Part shown: piece after piece, positions 19,750 through 28,617 of the stretch
Numbering within the stretch: the first letter of the stretch is position 1
Layout of the letters: every line of letters begins with the position of its first letter
NCBI GenBank assembly: GCA_963820375.1
Contig: CAWFZX010000029.1
Location: forward strand, 62,001-126,000
Reading direction: 5' to 3'
Length of the DNA stretch: 64,000 nucleotides
DNA from: AWTP1-13 sp963820375
GTDB lineage: Bacteria > Pseudomonadota > Alphaproteobacteria > Rhizobiales > Hyphomicrobiaceae
The notes under the pieces: model-generated
Seen by the model: only the letters and a program-made list of their open reading frames with translations
Databases searched by the model: none
What the model was told of the DNA's origin: nothing
Made by a program: the position numbers and the translations under genes

Positions 19750-19872
19750 ATGACGATAGAGCAACCCAGGCAAACCTTCGCGCCCATCGGCAACGATATC
19801 GGCAAAGATGTCTTCCACATCATCGGCTTCGACATCTCTGGCAACGTGGTCTTGCGCAAGAAGTTCGAACGT
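19750..19872 (+). pseudogene. IS110-family transposase N-terminal remnant
   Basis: About 41 codons match the N-terminal DEDD-domain start of IS110/IS1111 transposases: FAPIGNDIGKDVFHIIGFD, then GNVVLRKKFER. The match stops at 19872 and the rest of the transposase is missing. The first catalytic aspartate (NDIGKD) is present. It is a dead element; no terminal repeats could be defined. Confidence 0.75.
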
Positions 19873-20154
19873 GAGAGTTGCATCAATGTCAGGTCTCTGA
19901 GCGGAGCTTGTGCTCCGGATCAGCATGGGAACCCGCGCGCATCCAAGTCGCCGCACCTAGCGATAGTTGCATGGTGGAGGCGATAGGCCTTGGCGATGGC
20001 TCGGCAGCTCTACCCCCGGCTTTGAACCACTTGATGGCTTCCTGCCCCTTGACCCTTTTTCAACCAAGCCCGCCAAAATTCATGGCGCACCTCCTCAAGG
20101 AGGCTATTGGTGAGGTCGCGGGAAACCATTGGCACCTTTCAGACGGTGGATCGG

Positions 20155-20361
20155 ATGACTACCGCTGGCACGATCGTACACGAAATCAAAATCGCGATCG
20201 ATATCGTCCTCGCAGAAGACGGCAAGTACTACGTCGATGCCGTTATCATGAAGTCAGGCGACACGGCTCTGCAGTGGACGGACGGACCATTCGATACTGA
20301 GGTCAAGGCGCGCGAGACACTCAAGTGGCAGGTGGCGGTGCCGGTGATCGAGAAGCTATAG
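20155..20361 (+). CDS. Small hypothetical protein (68 aa)
   Basis: ATG 20155 opens a 68-residue frame with balanced, protein-like composition: a beta-strand-rich core (IVHEIKIAIDIVLAED, then KYYVDAVIMKSGDTALQW) and a charged helix at the end. I do not recognise the family. The ribosome site is weak, and the frame is open 16 codons further upstream. It sits between the IS110 remnant and a decayed permease. Confidence 0.5.
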   Translation: MTTAGTIVHEIKIAIDIVLAEDGKYYVDAVIMKSGDTALQWTDGPFDTEVKARETLKWQVAVPVIEKL

Positions 20362-20556
20362 TTGTGAGCGCGTCACCGCGGACCTGCACCACAATGCGCC
20401 GTGACCTCTCAATGCGGAGTTTGTGGGTGCCCGGTGTGCGTCGCCGACAACCACGCCGTTCTCACTGCCCGGTGGAGCGGTGGAGATCGGCATCGACAGA
20501 TTGCTGTCTGCGGCCTTCCGCGACGCCCGAGCTTCAGCTCGACAGGTTCCGCTACG

Positions 20557-21779
20557 CTATCTGGCAGCAAACCAAATGATTGTCAGCGCGAGCGAGACAA
20601 GGGTTATCGGCACCCCGCATCGGGCATGCTCCACGAGGCCGAGTTCGACGCCAGCTTGCTTGGCGCGTTCAACCACAATGATGTTAGCCAAACTGCCTAC
20701 GATCAGCAGATTTCCGGCAAGGGTGGATAATGTTGCCATTGCATAGAGGCTTTCGTTTGGCAGGTCTTTTAGCACCGTCGTCAGCAAAACGACCGTTGGG
20801 ACATTGCCGATCGTGTTACTTCCGAAAACCGTAAGAAAGAGCATTGCCGGGAGGTCCTTCGGATCGATCCCGAAGGCGTTGATTGCAGCCAACGCATCCC
20901 TCGGCAGCGAGGTTTCGGCCAGTGCCGCCGTCACGATGAACAGAGCACCGAAAAGCACTAGCAGGTGCCAGTCCACCAGACCGAGAACGTCCCGCGTCGC
21001 CAAACGTCTACTGATCAGGAGCACGCCTGTCACCAGAAGCACGTCAGCAACGTGCGCAATCAGTTAAGGGCCAGAAGCACTGCTGCAGCGGCTACGCCCT
21101 TACCGACGCCGAAGCCATCCATCCGCGGAATTTCAATCTCGCTATCAAGCACGCTCGGACAGTTTGCGCCGCCAGACTAGCCAGATGCCGCCAAAGACGG
21201 TCGCGAGCGCCAGGGCAGCGGGTGGTCCACACGCCGCCGTAAAACTCCAGAAATCAAGCCGTCCGACTTGCCCGATCAGAATGTTCTGTGGATTGCCAAT
21301 GACGTTAGCGGCCGAGCCGGCATTCGCGCGCTGGCGAGCGCGATCAAGTATGGACGCGGATCAAGCCCCCGCCGGGTTAGGCCCTGAACCAGCAAGGGTG
21401 TCATCGCAAAGACGACGACGTCGTTCGCAAGCAGCGCTGACAGGGTTCCGGCGACCAACACCGTGAGGGCCAGAATTGCAACTGGTGAGGCGTGCGTCGC
21501 CGCAATTCGAGCGGAGCACCAGTCGTAGAAGCCGCAAACGGCAAATTGGGCAGAAAAAACCATCAGGCCAAACAGTACAATTAACGTTGGGAAATCGATT
21601 GCCTGCAGTACCATCGCGTTGGTGACGAGGCCCGTAGAGTACAGCACGATCGCGCCGACAAGGGCGATACCTGTGCGGTCGACCTTCAAACCTGGCCAGC
21701 GCCCCAGCGCCATTCCCACGTAGACTGATAGAAAGATGGCTATGACCAACAGCGTTGGAAATTGCATTCCGTCCTGCAA
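20557..21779 (-). pseudogene. SLC13/ArsB-type anion permease, broken by several frameshifts
   Basis: Two open frames on the same strand are halves of one membrane transporter. The first (21276-21779) has several TM helices and ALLANDVVVFAMTPLL, typical of the CitM/ArsB/NhaD group. Near 21330 the family text moves to another frame (NAGSAANVIGNPQNILIGQ), which runs to a stop near 21155. A third stretch (GFGVGKGVAAAAVLLAL) follows in another frame, and the second half (20557-21042, with TVFGSNTIGNVPTVVLL) closes the protein. At least three indels are needed, so no functional permease is made. Substrate may have been citrate, arsenite or another anion. Confidence 0.8.
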
Positions 21780-21853
21780 GCCTGCCTGTAAAGAAACAAT
21801 CGGTCGGGAGGACTATTCGCTCCTGCTCCCGTCGCAAGCACGATCGGTACCAA

Positions 21854-22885
21854 TTATCCTGAGATGGGTGAAGGTGAAAGAACCCGAGCGGAAGGACAAG
21901 AGAACTTTGGCATCACCCTCTCGGCAAACCGCCGCAGATTGTCGCGCGAGCCCTGGCCGAACAACAGGACATAGGCGACCCCCACCTCCTTGAGCGCGGC
22001 CAGCCCCGCCTCGACCTCTCCAGCCGTACCGATCAGCGAGTGCGCCTCAGGCGTGTCGGCGTACCCGAGGATGTGGGCCCCCGGCCGGCTCTCCGAGCCG
22101 CGCGAAAGCGATAACAGTCTCTCGTGTATCTGGCTTTGCCGCCTGACGGCCGCATGTTTCTCCGTGGCGTCGCGCGCCACAAAGATATTGCGGGCAACGG
22201 CAACGCGCATAGGCTCGAACACGTGGCCTGCCGCCTCGAGCTCGCGGCGGTAGATCGCGATGCGCTCGCCGACCTGCTGAGGCGACGCGAACTGGTCGAG
22301 CAAGAGATTGAAGCCGCGGCGTGCGCAGGCCGAGATAGAGGCTTCGCTGCCGGCAGCTAGCCACAGTGGCGGGTGTGGCCGCTGGTGCGGCGGTGGTTCG
22401 ACAATTACCGTGTCGAAGCGGAAGAAACGGCCGTGGTGCGAAAAGGGCACGTCCGAGGCGAGCGCACGCACGAGCACATCGAGTACCTCCTCGAAGCGCG
22501 GCTCGGCCTCATCGGGCGGCATCGCGAAGCCCGCAAACTCATTGTGGCGGTAGCCTTTGCCCACTCCCAGATCAAGCCTGCCGTGCGAGAGAAGATCCAA
22601 GGTCGCAACCTGCTCCGCAAGCAGCACCGGGTTATGCCATGGCAGCACAAGAATCGCCGTGCCCAGGCGAAGGCGTGTCGTACGAGCCGCGATAAAGGTC
22701 AGGAGGGTGAGAGTCGCCGAGACCTGGCCGATGCCAGTAAAGTGATGCTCGGTCACGAAGCTCGAATAGAAACCGAGTGCTTCGGCCTCGACGTTGGTTT
22801 CGACGAAATCGAAGAACCCTTGGGCGCTCGCCGTCACGTCGGGCAGCCGCGGCGCTGCGGCGCCGCCGAACAATCCAAATCGCAT
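21854..22885 (-). CDS. LLM-class flavin-dependent oxidoreductase
   Basis: A 343-residue bacterial-luciferase-like TIM-barrel monooxygenase. Features are MRFGLFGG at the start, EALGFYSSFVTEHHF with the conserved histidine pair, RLRLGTAILVLPWHNP, and GRLDLGVGKGYR, which binds the flavin phosphate. ATG 22885 gives the standard start; an open frame to 22972 adds no family sequence. Such enzymes use reduced FMN or F420. The substrate is unknown. Confidence 0.85.
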   Translation of the reverse strand: MRFGLFGGAAAPRLPDVTASAQGFFDFVETNVEAEALGFYSSFVTEHHFTGIGQVSATLTLLTFIAARTTRLRLGTAILVLPWHNPVLLAEQVATLDLLSHGRLDLGVGKGYRHNEFAGFAMPPDEAEPRFEEVLDVLVRALASDVPFSHHGRFFRFDTVIVEPPPHQRPHPPLWLAAGSEASISACARRGFNLLLDQFASPQQVGERIAIYRRELEAAGHVFEPMRVAVARNIFVARDATEKHAAVRRQSQIHERLLSLSRGSESRPGAHILGYADTPEAHSLIGTAGEVEAGLAALKEVGVAYVLLFGQGSRDNLRRFAERVMPKFSCPSARVLSPSPISG

Positions 22886-23352
22886 GGGAAGACCTGAGTG
22901 AGTTTTCGGATTGGTCTCAGCGGTGACAATGCGAGCTATAAGACCCGCCCGAAACACTGCCTTCTCTGGCATGAACCAGGCAGGTTCAACGGGTGTGTTC
23001 TCAGAGCCAGCAGCTTGCGGGCCCCCGATGGGCCGGTCAATCTGCGAGGCGCGCTACGGGCTGTCAAGGAGCGAGCCGCCAGTCCGGCGCTGCGCAGACG
23101 GCACCCGACAATGAGATGCTTTTGCGTATTGTCATTTTGGATCGCGCAGGTCCATGAGCTGGAAGAAGTGGTCCGAAGCCTGACGCACATTGCGTCAGAC
23201 GGCAGGCCACCTGTCCCGCAAGCTGGCAGGAAGTTGGGAATTGACACCCAGACATGGGACACAACTGCCACCGTTCGAAGACGCCGCTCAGAACGTTTGC
23301 TTTTCGGCGAAGACTGACCGTGGATACAATAATGCCCTCCGCGGGGTGCTTC
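22886..23352. other. Intergenic, no gene seen
   Basis: The segment lies between the class II aldolase gene's stop and the LLM gene's start, both minus strand. It should hold the LLM gene promoter. I saw no family motif in any frame and no strong hairpin. Confidence 0.45.
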
Positions 23353-24090
23353 TCAGCCGTGCGGCTCACCGCGCACACGGCGGCGCTCGGCGGCTTCACG
23401 CGTCCACAGCTCCCACGGCCGATGAACCTGAGCCTCAATCGAGGCCACGCAGGCGGCAGCCTCCTCGGCGGTGAGAGCAGTTATCGGACCATGGCGCATT
23501 GCCTCGGATTGGTAGCGCGCATTCAGTTCGGCATAGACGGCACGGTAGACGACAAGGGGCAGCGACGGGGCCGTCACGGTTGAGCCGTGCCCTCGCATAA
23601 CGACAATATTCTTTTCGGCCAGCGACTTGGCTAGGGCGCGACCGAGTTCCGGCGAGCGGATCAGCAGGTCTGTCGCAGCACCACCGGTATCACGGATCTC
23701 GAAAAGAGGAGCTTCGGGACCGATGAACCCGGCCATATGTATGACCGCGCGCAGGCGATGCTGCACCGAGATGGAAAGCGGAACGATCGAATGCGAATGA
23801 CTGTGCACGACGGCCATCACATCGGACCGCGCAGCGTAGATCTCGCCGTGAATGAACCGCTCCAGGTAGGGGCGCGGCCCCTGCGGATCTACTGGCGAGC
23901 CATCAATTTGGAATTCGAGGATGTCGCTGACCGTCACGCTGCCGGGCGCCATGTTGCGCGCCAATAGGAAACGGTCGGGCTGCTTGTCGTGGCGGACACT
24001 GACATGGCCAAATGCGTCCACAACGCCGTGGTCGTAAAGGATATGATTGGCCACAACGAGATCGCGGATCAGGTCAGGGTTGGCGGTCAT
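23353..24090 (-). CDS. Class II aldolase/adducin family protein
   Basis: A 245-residue protein of the class II aldolase (fuculose-1-phosphate aldolase-like) family. Metal-binding histidines are visible in VVHSHSHSIVPLS (about residues 94-106) and in VVMRGHGSTV. The N-terminal part with DAFGHVSVRHD is typical. It lies nine bases downstream of the Bug-type binding protein, so the two are one operon, suggesting that a small organic acid bound in the periplasm is processed by this lyase or decarboxylase. Substrate is an inference only. Confidence 0.85.
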   Translation of the reverse strand: MTANPDLIRDLVVANHILYDHGVVDAFGHVSVRHDKQPDRFLLARNMAPGSVTVSDILEFQIDGSPVDPQGPRPYLERFIHGEIYAARSDVMAVVHSHSHSIVPLSISVQHRLRAVIHMAGFIGPEAPLFEIRDTGGAATDLLIRSPELGRALAKSLAEKNIVVMRGHGSTVTAPSLPLVVYRAVYAELNARYQSEAMRHGPITALTAEEAAACVASIEAQVHRPWELWTREAAERRRVRGEPHG

Positions 24091-24099
24091 AGAGGGTTC

Positions 24100-25071
24100 T
24101 CAATGTTCTGGTGGCGTAATACCGGCGACTTTGGCGATGTCGGCGCTGCGGATCGCTTCCGCGGCGAGGAAGTTTGCGAAGGCGGCGGGCGTCTCGGTCA
24201 CAGGGTCGGCGCCGAGCGCCGTCAGTCTCCGGACGAGTTCGGGATGCTTTGAGGCTGTTTGCACGGCGGCATTGAGTTGAGACACAAGGTCGGGCGGCAT
24301 ACCCTTCGGGGCCCACAGAGCGTACCAGAGCATGAAGTTGAGTCCTGGGAACCCTGCCTCGGAGACAGTCGGCACGGACGGCAACTGCGGCGCGCGCCGT
24401 TCGGACATGAGTGCGAAGGCGCGCAGACTGCCTGCCTGAACCTGCTGCAAAGCGCTGCCAAGGGGGGCGACCATCAGCGTTGTCTGTCCGCCGATGACGT
24501 CCGTGAGGGCAGGCGCCGTGCCGCGGTAGGTGACGACGACCGCCTTGACGCCAATACGGTTGTTGAAGCTCACGCTGGCGAGGTGCCCCATCGCACCAAG
24601 TCCGGAATTCGAGTAGGTGTGCTTGTTGGGGGCGGCCTTCATCTCGGCGGCGAGAGCCCGGAGGTCGGCGGGGGTCTTACCGGGGTGGCCGACGAACACC
24701 ATAGGGGACGTGGCCAGCCGCGAAATCGGCGAGAAGTCCGCGACGGGGTCGTAAGGCACCTGCCTCATGACGTGCCTCGCCATGAGATGGATGTCGGCAT
24801 TGGTCAGAAGCGTCGTGCCATCGGGTGCGGCGCGGGCCACTTCGGCGGCGCCCAACGTGTTGTTGGCGCCAGCGCGGTTTTCAACTACCCAGGTCTGGCC
24901 AAGCGTGTCCTTGAGGCGGTCCGCGTAGAGCCGGCCGATGGCATCGATGGCGCCGCCGGGCGCAGCGGGAACGACAAGGCGGACATTGCGGCCGTGTTGA
25001 GCGGATGCCGCGCCCGGCAGCGACGCCAATCCACCTCCCAGTGCAAGCAGAGTGTCGCGGCGCGTGAGCAT
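24100..25071 (-). CDS. Tripartite tricarboxylate transporter (Bug) substrate-binding protein
   Basis: A 323-residue periplasmic binding protein of the TctC/Bug family. A signal peptide with LTRRDTLLALGGGLASLPG at the N-terminus looks Tat-like. The mature protein has the Bug hallmarks: LVVPAAPGGAIDAIGR, VVENRAGANNTLGA and TYSNSGLGAMGHL, and the C-terminal PELVRRLTALGADP. ATG 25071 matches the signal; ATG 25104 is an alternative. No TctA/TctB membrane genes are near, which is common for Bug proteins. It probably binds a small carboxylate for the downstream aldolase. Confidence 0.9.
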   Translation of the reverse strand: MLTRRDTLLALGGGLASLPGAASAQHGRNVRLVVPAAPGGAIDAIGRLYADRLKDTLGQTWVVENRAGANNTLGAAEVARAAPDGTTLLTNADIHLMARHVMRQVPYDPVADFSPISRLATSPMVFVGHPGKTPADLRALAAEMKAAPNKHTYSNSGLGAMGHLASVSFNNRIGVKAVVVTYRGTAPALTDVIGGQTTLMVAPLGSALQQVQAGSLRAFALMSERRAPQLPSVPTVSEAGFPGLNFMLWYALWAPKGMPPDLVSQLNAAVQTASKHPELVRRLTALGADPVTETPAAFANFLAAEAIRSADIAKVAGITPPEH

Positions 25072-25271
25072 GGCGATTCGCCTCGGGGTTCTGCCTCGCA
25101 TCATGACGGCGCAACGCCGGGGAGGTTGTCAAGGACTGCGCATCCTAGATGCGAAAAGCCTGAGCTTTTCGAGCATCGTCGCTCGACCCGAAGTCCTGCA
25201 GAGTTTGCAAAACTCAAGGAGCCAATGGCGTATGGTGGAGGAGCGCTCGGCTTGCCGGCGATGTCGTCTGA

Positions 25272-25697
25272 GTGGTCGCCGATGTGCCTGACCCTCACTT
25301 CTTGGTACAAGGCGGAAGTGTCCGCGCTACCGCTGATGTCACCCGTCGGTCGGTCTATCTGCATTTCGGCAGCCGGGCAGGCCCATTGATCGAAATGGTG
25401 CGGCATCGAGATCGAACCAGCGCGACTGTCGGCCGGATGCTGGCGGCCGCGGAGGAGGCGCATACGGAGTCAGGTTTTGGCCGCTTCACGCGGCTCTGGT
25501 TCCGTCACGTCTCTGCCATCCTGCCCGTCGCTCGCGCCATCGAGGCGGCCTCCGCAAGCGATGCTGACGGGGCGGCGGCGTGGCAGGATCGGATGGGGAG
25601 CCTGCGGCCCGTACTCAGCGGCATCATCGAGCGCCTTGCCAACGCGGGGCGGCTCGATCCCACAAGGAAGTCGTTGACCATCCCCTGTCGGACATAG
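25272..25697 (+). pseudogene. TetR-type regulator lacking its N-terminal DNA-binding half
   Basis: The text from ATADVTRRSVYLHFGSRAG corresponds to the recognition helix and helix 4 of a TetR-family HTH, followed by a TetR-like ligand domain (MLAAAEEAHTESG, then RLWFRHVSAILPVARAIEAA). The first 40 or so residues of the HTH are missing and not found in other frames upstream. The C-terminus ends early at LDPTRKSLTIPCRT. It lies upstream of the YdhR-like gene and may once have controlled it. Confidence 0.65.
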
Positions 25698-25736
25698 GAT
25701 GTTTGCGCATCGTCGAATTCGAGTGGAGCACCGTTC

Positions 25737-26075
25737 ATGGGCAACTGCATCGTCGTCGTCCAGTTCGACCTGCCGAAACGAACCGAGGAGCAAGCCGTGA
25801 AGGGTGGGACCTCGACAGCCCTGATCTATCGCGGCCTTGCTACGAAGGGTTTGATCCGAAAAGACTACCTCAACGGCGACAGCGGCACCGGCGGCGTCTA
25901 CCTCTGGGAGAGCCGCGCGTGCGCCGAGGCGTGGTTCACTGAGGATCGCATGGTTGAGTTGACGAAGCGCTTTGGCGTTCGACCCAGGCTCACGTGGTAC
26001 GACACCCACGTCACGGTCGACAATCTGAAGGGCGAGACGCTGGTCAACGGCAAGGCACTCGCCGAAGCGGGCTGA
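25737..26075 (+). CDS. YdhR-like dimeric alpha/beta-barrel monooxygenase family protein
   Basis: A 112-residue protein resembling the YdhR putative monooxygenase group: an N-terminal strand (NCIVVVQFDLPKR), GLIRKDYLNGDSGTGGVYLWESR as the central strand pair, then a helix with EAWFTEDRMVELTKRFG and a C-terminal strand. The fold is a ferredoxin-like dimer. Role and substrate are unknown. It follows the TetR remnant by 39 bases. Confidence 0.75.
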   Translation: MGNCIVVVQFDLPKRTEEQAVKGGTSTALIYRGLATKGLIRKDYLNGDSGTGGVYLWESRACAEAWFTEDRMVELTKRFGVRPRLTWYDTHVTVDNLKGETLVNGKALAEAG

Positions 26076-26306
26076 AGGGGGCGCCCGACCTAGCGCTCGC
26101 CGTTGCTCAACCACCATGGCGAGTTAACTCTCCGGTCAGGCCAGCAGCCTCTGTGACCGCGTCTCGTTGCTATGCCTAACAGGCAAGCGACGCGGTCAGC
26201 CCACGCGGCTGAGTGCAGGCGCCCACCAGCGATCGGACACATCGCCCGGCGCCTGCGGCCGCGCTGGCGTCGCGGCACGCGGCGGCAGAATCGCTCATGA
26301 TCCCGC

Positions 26307-26651
26307 CTATTCAGCCGCGACGCGCCGTACGGCGCCGTCGGCTGTAACCTCTTGCAGCACGTGGAAGCCCTCGAACTCGGGGTGTCCCAGGGTGGTCGGC
26401 TTCTGGTCGCCGGCGCGCGCGTGCGCTTTGCGGAAAGCCTCCGACTTGGTCCAGGCCTCGAAGTCAGCGTAGCTGCGCCACATCGTGTGCGAGGAATAGA
26501 GCACGTGATCCTCACGCTCTGGGCCGCGCAGCAGATGGAAGGCGATGAAACCCGGCAATTCGTGCAGATAGGTGTTGCGACTGAACCAGACGTTCTCGAA
26601 GTCCTTAGTGCAATCTTTCAGAACCTTGAACCGGTTCATGGCGATGAACAT
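26307..26651 (-). CDS. hmuQ: IsdG/HmuQ-type heme-degrading monooxygenase
   Basis: A 114-residue ABM-fold protein of the heme-degrading IsdG/HmuQ group. The start MFIAMNRFKV, the PGFIAFHLLRGPE stretch and the LYSSHTMWRSYADFEAWTKS helix with its conserved Trp and His are those of rhizobial HmuQ/HmuD. The enzyme opens the heme ring to release iron from imported heme. I chose ATG 26651: the AAGGAG site at 26661-26666 is nine bases away, whereas ATG 26657 is too close. It lies downstream of the TonB receptor remnant on the same strand, in a heme-uptake locus. Confidence 0.82.
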   Translation of the reverse strand: MFIAMNRFKVLKDCTKDFENVWFSRNTYLHELPGFIAFHLLRGPEREDHVLYSSHTMWRSYADFEAWTKSEAFRKAHARAGDQKPTTLGHPEFEGFHVLQEVTADGAVRRVAAE

Positions 26652-26860
26652 TCTCATTTCTCCTTAGACTTAGGTCGTCGAACCGTCGCGCCGGTTTCGG
26701 CTAGCATGGGGCGGCGCTGCCGACCGCGGGACTGCCTATAACACGCTCGGCCCTGCCGCCCCACTATTGGCTCCGGGAGTCATGGGGCTGACGGCTACAT
26801 TTGTCGACTCTTTGTCTCCAATTTTGCATGTTATGATACCAGCTGCTTGCAATCTATCGG

Positions 26861-27240
26861 CTAGAATTGTGCCTTGGCGGTCAACAGGAACGTCCGGCCC
26901 CGACCATAGTCGCTGCAGTTTGGAAGATCGCTGCCAAGGCAGTATGTCGGTGTCGCGGGACCAAACGGAACAATCGGCGTGGTTAAGGCTGGCGTGTAGT
27001 CCGCGTCGAACAAATTGACCACGGTTGCCCCAATCTCAAAACCGCTGTCGAACCTGTAGCTGGTGAACAGATCGACCAGCGTGCAGTCCGGCATGAACGG
27101 ACCCGCATAGGAAGCGAGCCCGGGCGGGCCGACATTTGCGCTTGCGGTGCCGGCCCTGCAGCTGGCGCTTGCGGCACCGATTGTGGTGCTGACTTTGTCG
27201 CCGATTTCTTGGGTACCTTCAAAGCCTAGCTTTCCACGGT
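26861..27240 (-). pseudogene. C-terminal remnant of a TonB-dependent heme-type receptor
   Basis: The last 100 or so residues of a TonB receptor barrel remain: TLVDLFTSYRFDSGFEIGAT, VVNLFDADYTPALTT and the closing GRGRTFLLTAKAQF with its C-terminal Phe. These match the end of heme/hemoglobin receptors. The plug and most of the barrel are missing; no signal peptide precedes it. Its place between the heme oxygenase gene and hmuTUV supports a former heme receptor. Confidence 0.75.
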
Positions 27241-27708
27241 CACGGGCGGAACGGTCGTGCCCTGCGCCAGCGCCTCGAGGCAAGCGTCAGCGACACTGCC
27301 CAGCATCCGCAGAGCCGCAGACTTTTCTTGACGGCGCGCGACCCAACGCCAACTGTTGCCTCACGCCGAGCATACCACTCTTGAACGCCTACATTCCCAA
27401 CGCCTCTCCTGCCTTGCTTTATCGCCTAGCTGGCTGAGAGGCGCGGATGCGTCGCTTGGCGGGCTTGCTGTGTGATCGGGCATGCGGCGCCCGATATCCC
27501 CCCTTCTCAGGTTTGAGAGGGCTTGCGCCAATAGTATTTGTTGACTTATGCAGTCAGGAAACGTTGAGCTCGCAGAGCTGGCGAAGCGTTCGCGCAACAT
27601 CTTGAAATGAGATCAGTTCTAATGTCAGTCATTGAAAGCCGCGTAAAGCTGAAACACGGAAGCATCTGCATTGCCAAGCTGTGGTGGCTCAGGGTCAAAG
27701 AACAGCCC

Positions 27709-27795
27709 GTCGGAGAAGCCGACGCCGGCTTTGAGCACGCGCAGCAGGATTACCGGCTGCGCATCAGCAGCAGCAGCAAACTGATCTTGACCAAG
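27709..27795 (+). pseudogene. hemP: hemP remnant running into hmuT
   Basis: The sequence DYRLRISSSSKLILTK is the conserved C-terminus of the small hemin-uptake protein HemP. In intact genes a stop follows KLILTK; here AAG-TTA-AGG replaces AAG-TAA, as if one T had been inserted, so the frame reads through into the hmuT start at 27811. The N-terminal half does not match HemP well, suggesting another frameshift. Confidence 0.55.
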
Positions 27796-27810
27796 TTAAG
27801 GGTTGGCAAC

Positions 27811-28614
27811 ATGCAAGCCCGCAGCGCCGTCGCCGCATTGGCAAGCGCATTTCTGCTAACAACCATCGCTCTCCCGGAAGCACCAGCTGCCGCCGCTGAA
27901 GTGATCGTGATCGACGGCAGTGGCCGCAGTGTGCAGATAACGGACACATCACGCATCCTGTCGATCGGCGGTGACGTCACGGAAATTCTGTATGCGCTCG
28001 GCGCCGGTGCACGCATCGTCGGCGTAGATACGACGAGCCAGTTTCCCGCCGAGGCGTTGCAAAAAAAGCAGAGCGTTGGTTATATGCGCGCTCTTTCCAG
28101 TGAAGGTGTCATCTCGGTCGGGGCGAGCGTTATATTGGCTTCCCAAGGGGCGGGGACGCTGGGCAGTCTTTCGGGCGCGAGTTGGCCGAAGGTAATTGCC
28201 ATCGCACCTTTCGCCGTGCTCATGGTCACCGTGCTACCGCGACTGATCCGAAGCCTAAACGGCTTACTGCTTGGCGAAGCGGAGGCGTTCCATCTTGGCA
28301 TCGAAGTGGAACGAGCCAAGCTCATGATCGTGCTGATTACTTCGGCTGCGGTGGGCGCGGCCGTTGCCGTCTCGGGTGTGCTGGCGTTCATCGGTATCGT
28401 TGTACCCCACGTGATCCGACTGTTGGCGGGTCCAGACCACCGCATCGTGCTGCCAGCAAGCGCTCTGATGGGCGCAACGCTCGTTCTGGCAGCCGACATT
28501 TTTGCTCGCATGCTCGTGCGTCCAGCGGAGCTACCTCTTGGCATAGTGATGGCCCTCCTTGGCGCTCCCATATTCCTCCACATGGTGGTGCGGCGCGGGA
28601 TGGCAAGGGGCTGA
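27811..28614 (+). pseudogene. In-frame fusion of hmuT (5' part) and hmuU (3' part)
   Basis: Residues 1-114 (after ATG 27811) are the signal peptide and N-lobe of a periplasmic heme-binding protein (IVIDGSGRSVQITDTSRIL, GGDVTEILYALGAG, SVGYMRALSSEGVIS). Near 28155 the text changes to the middle of a FecCD-type permease (TLGSLSGASWPKVIAIAP) and continues to its natural end (PHVIRLLAGPDHR, then ELPLGIVMALLGAPIFLHMV). About half of HmuT and half of HmuU are missing, and the join is in frame. A working transporter is unlikely, since the binding protein is truncated and the permease lacks its first helices. The frame itself has no stop and could still be translated. hmuV follows three bases after the stop. 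Confidence 0.85.
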
Positions 28615-28617
28615 GCC

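Noticed and set aside
24259..25389. A 376-codon plus-strand frame opposite the Bug protein
   Set aside because: Shadow with unnatural composition; the minus strand carries all Bug motifs.
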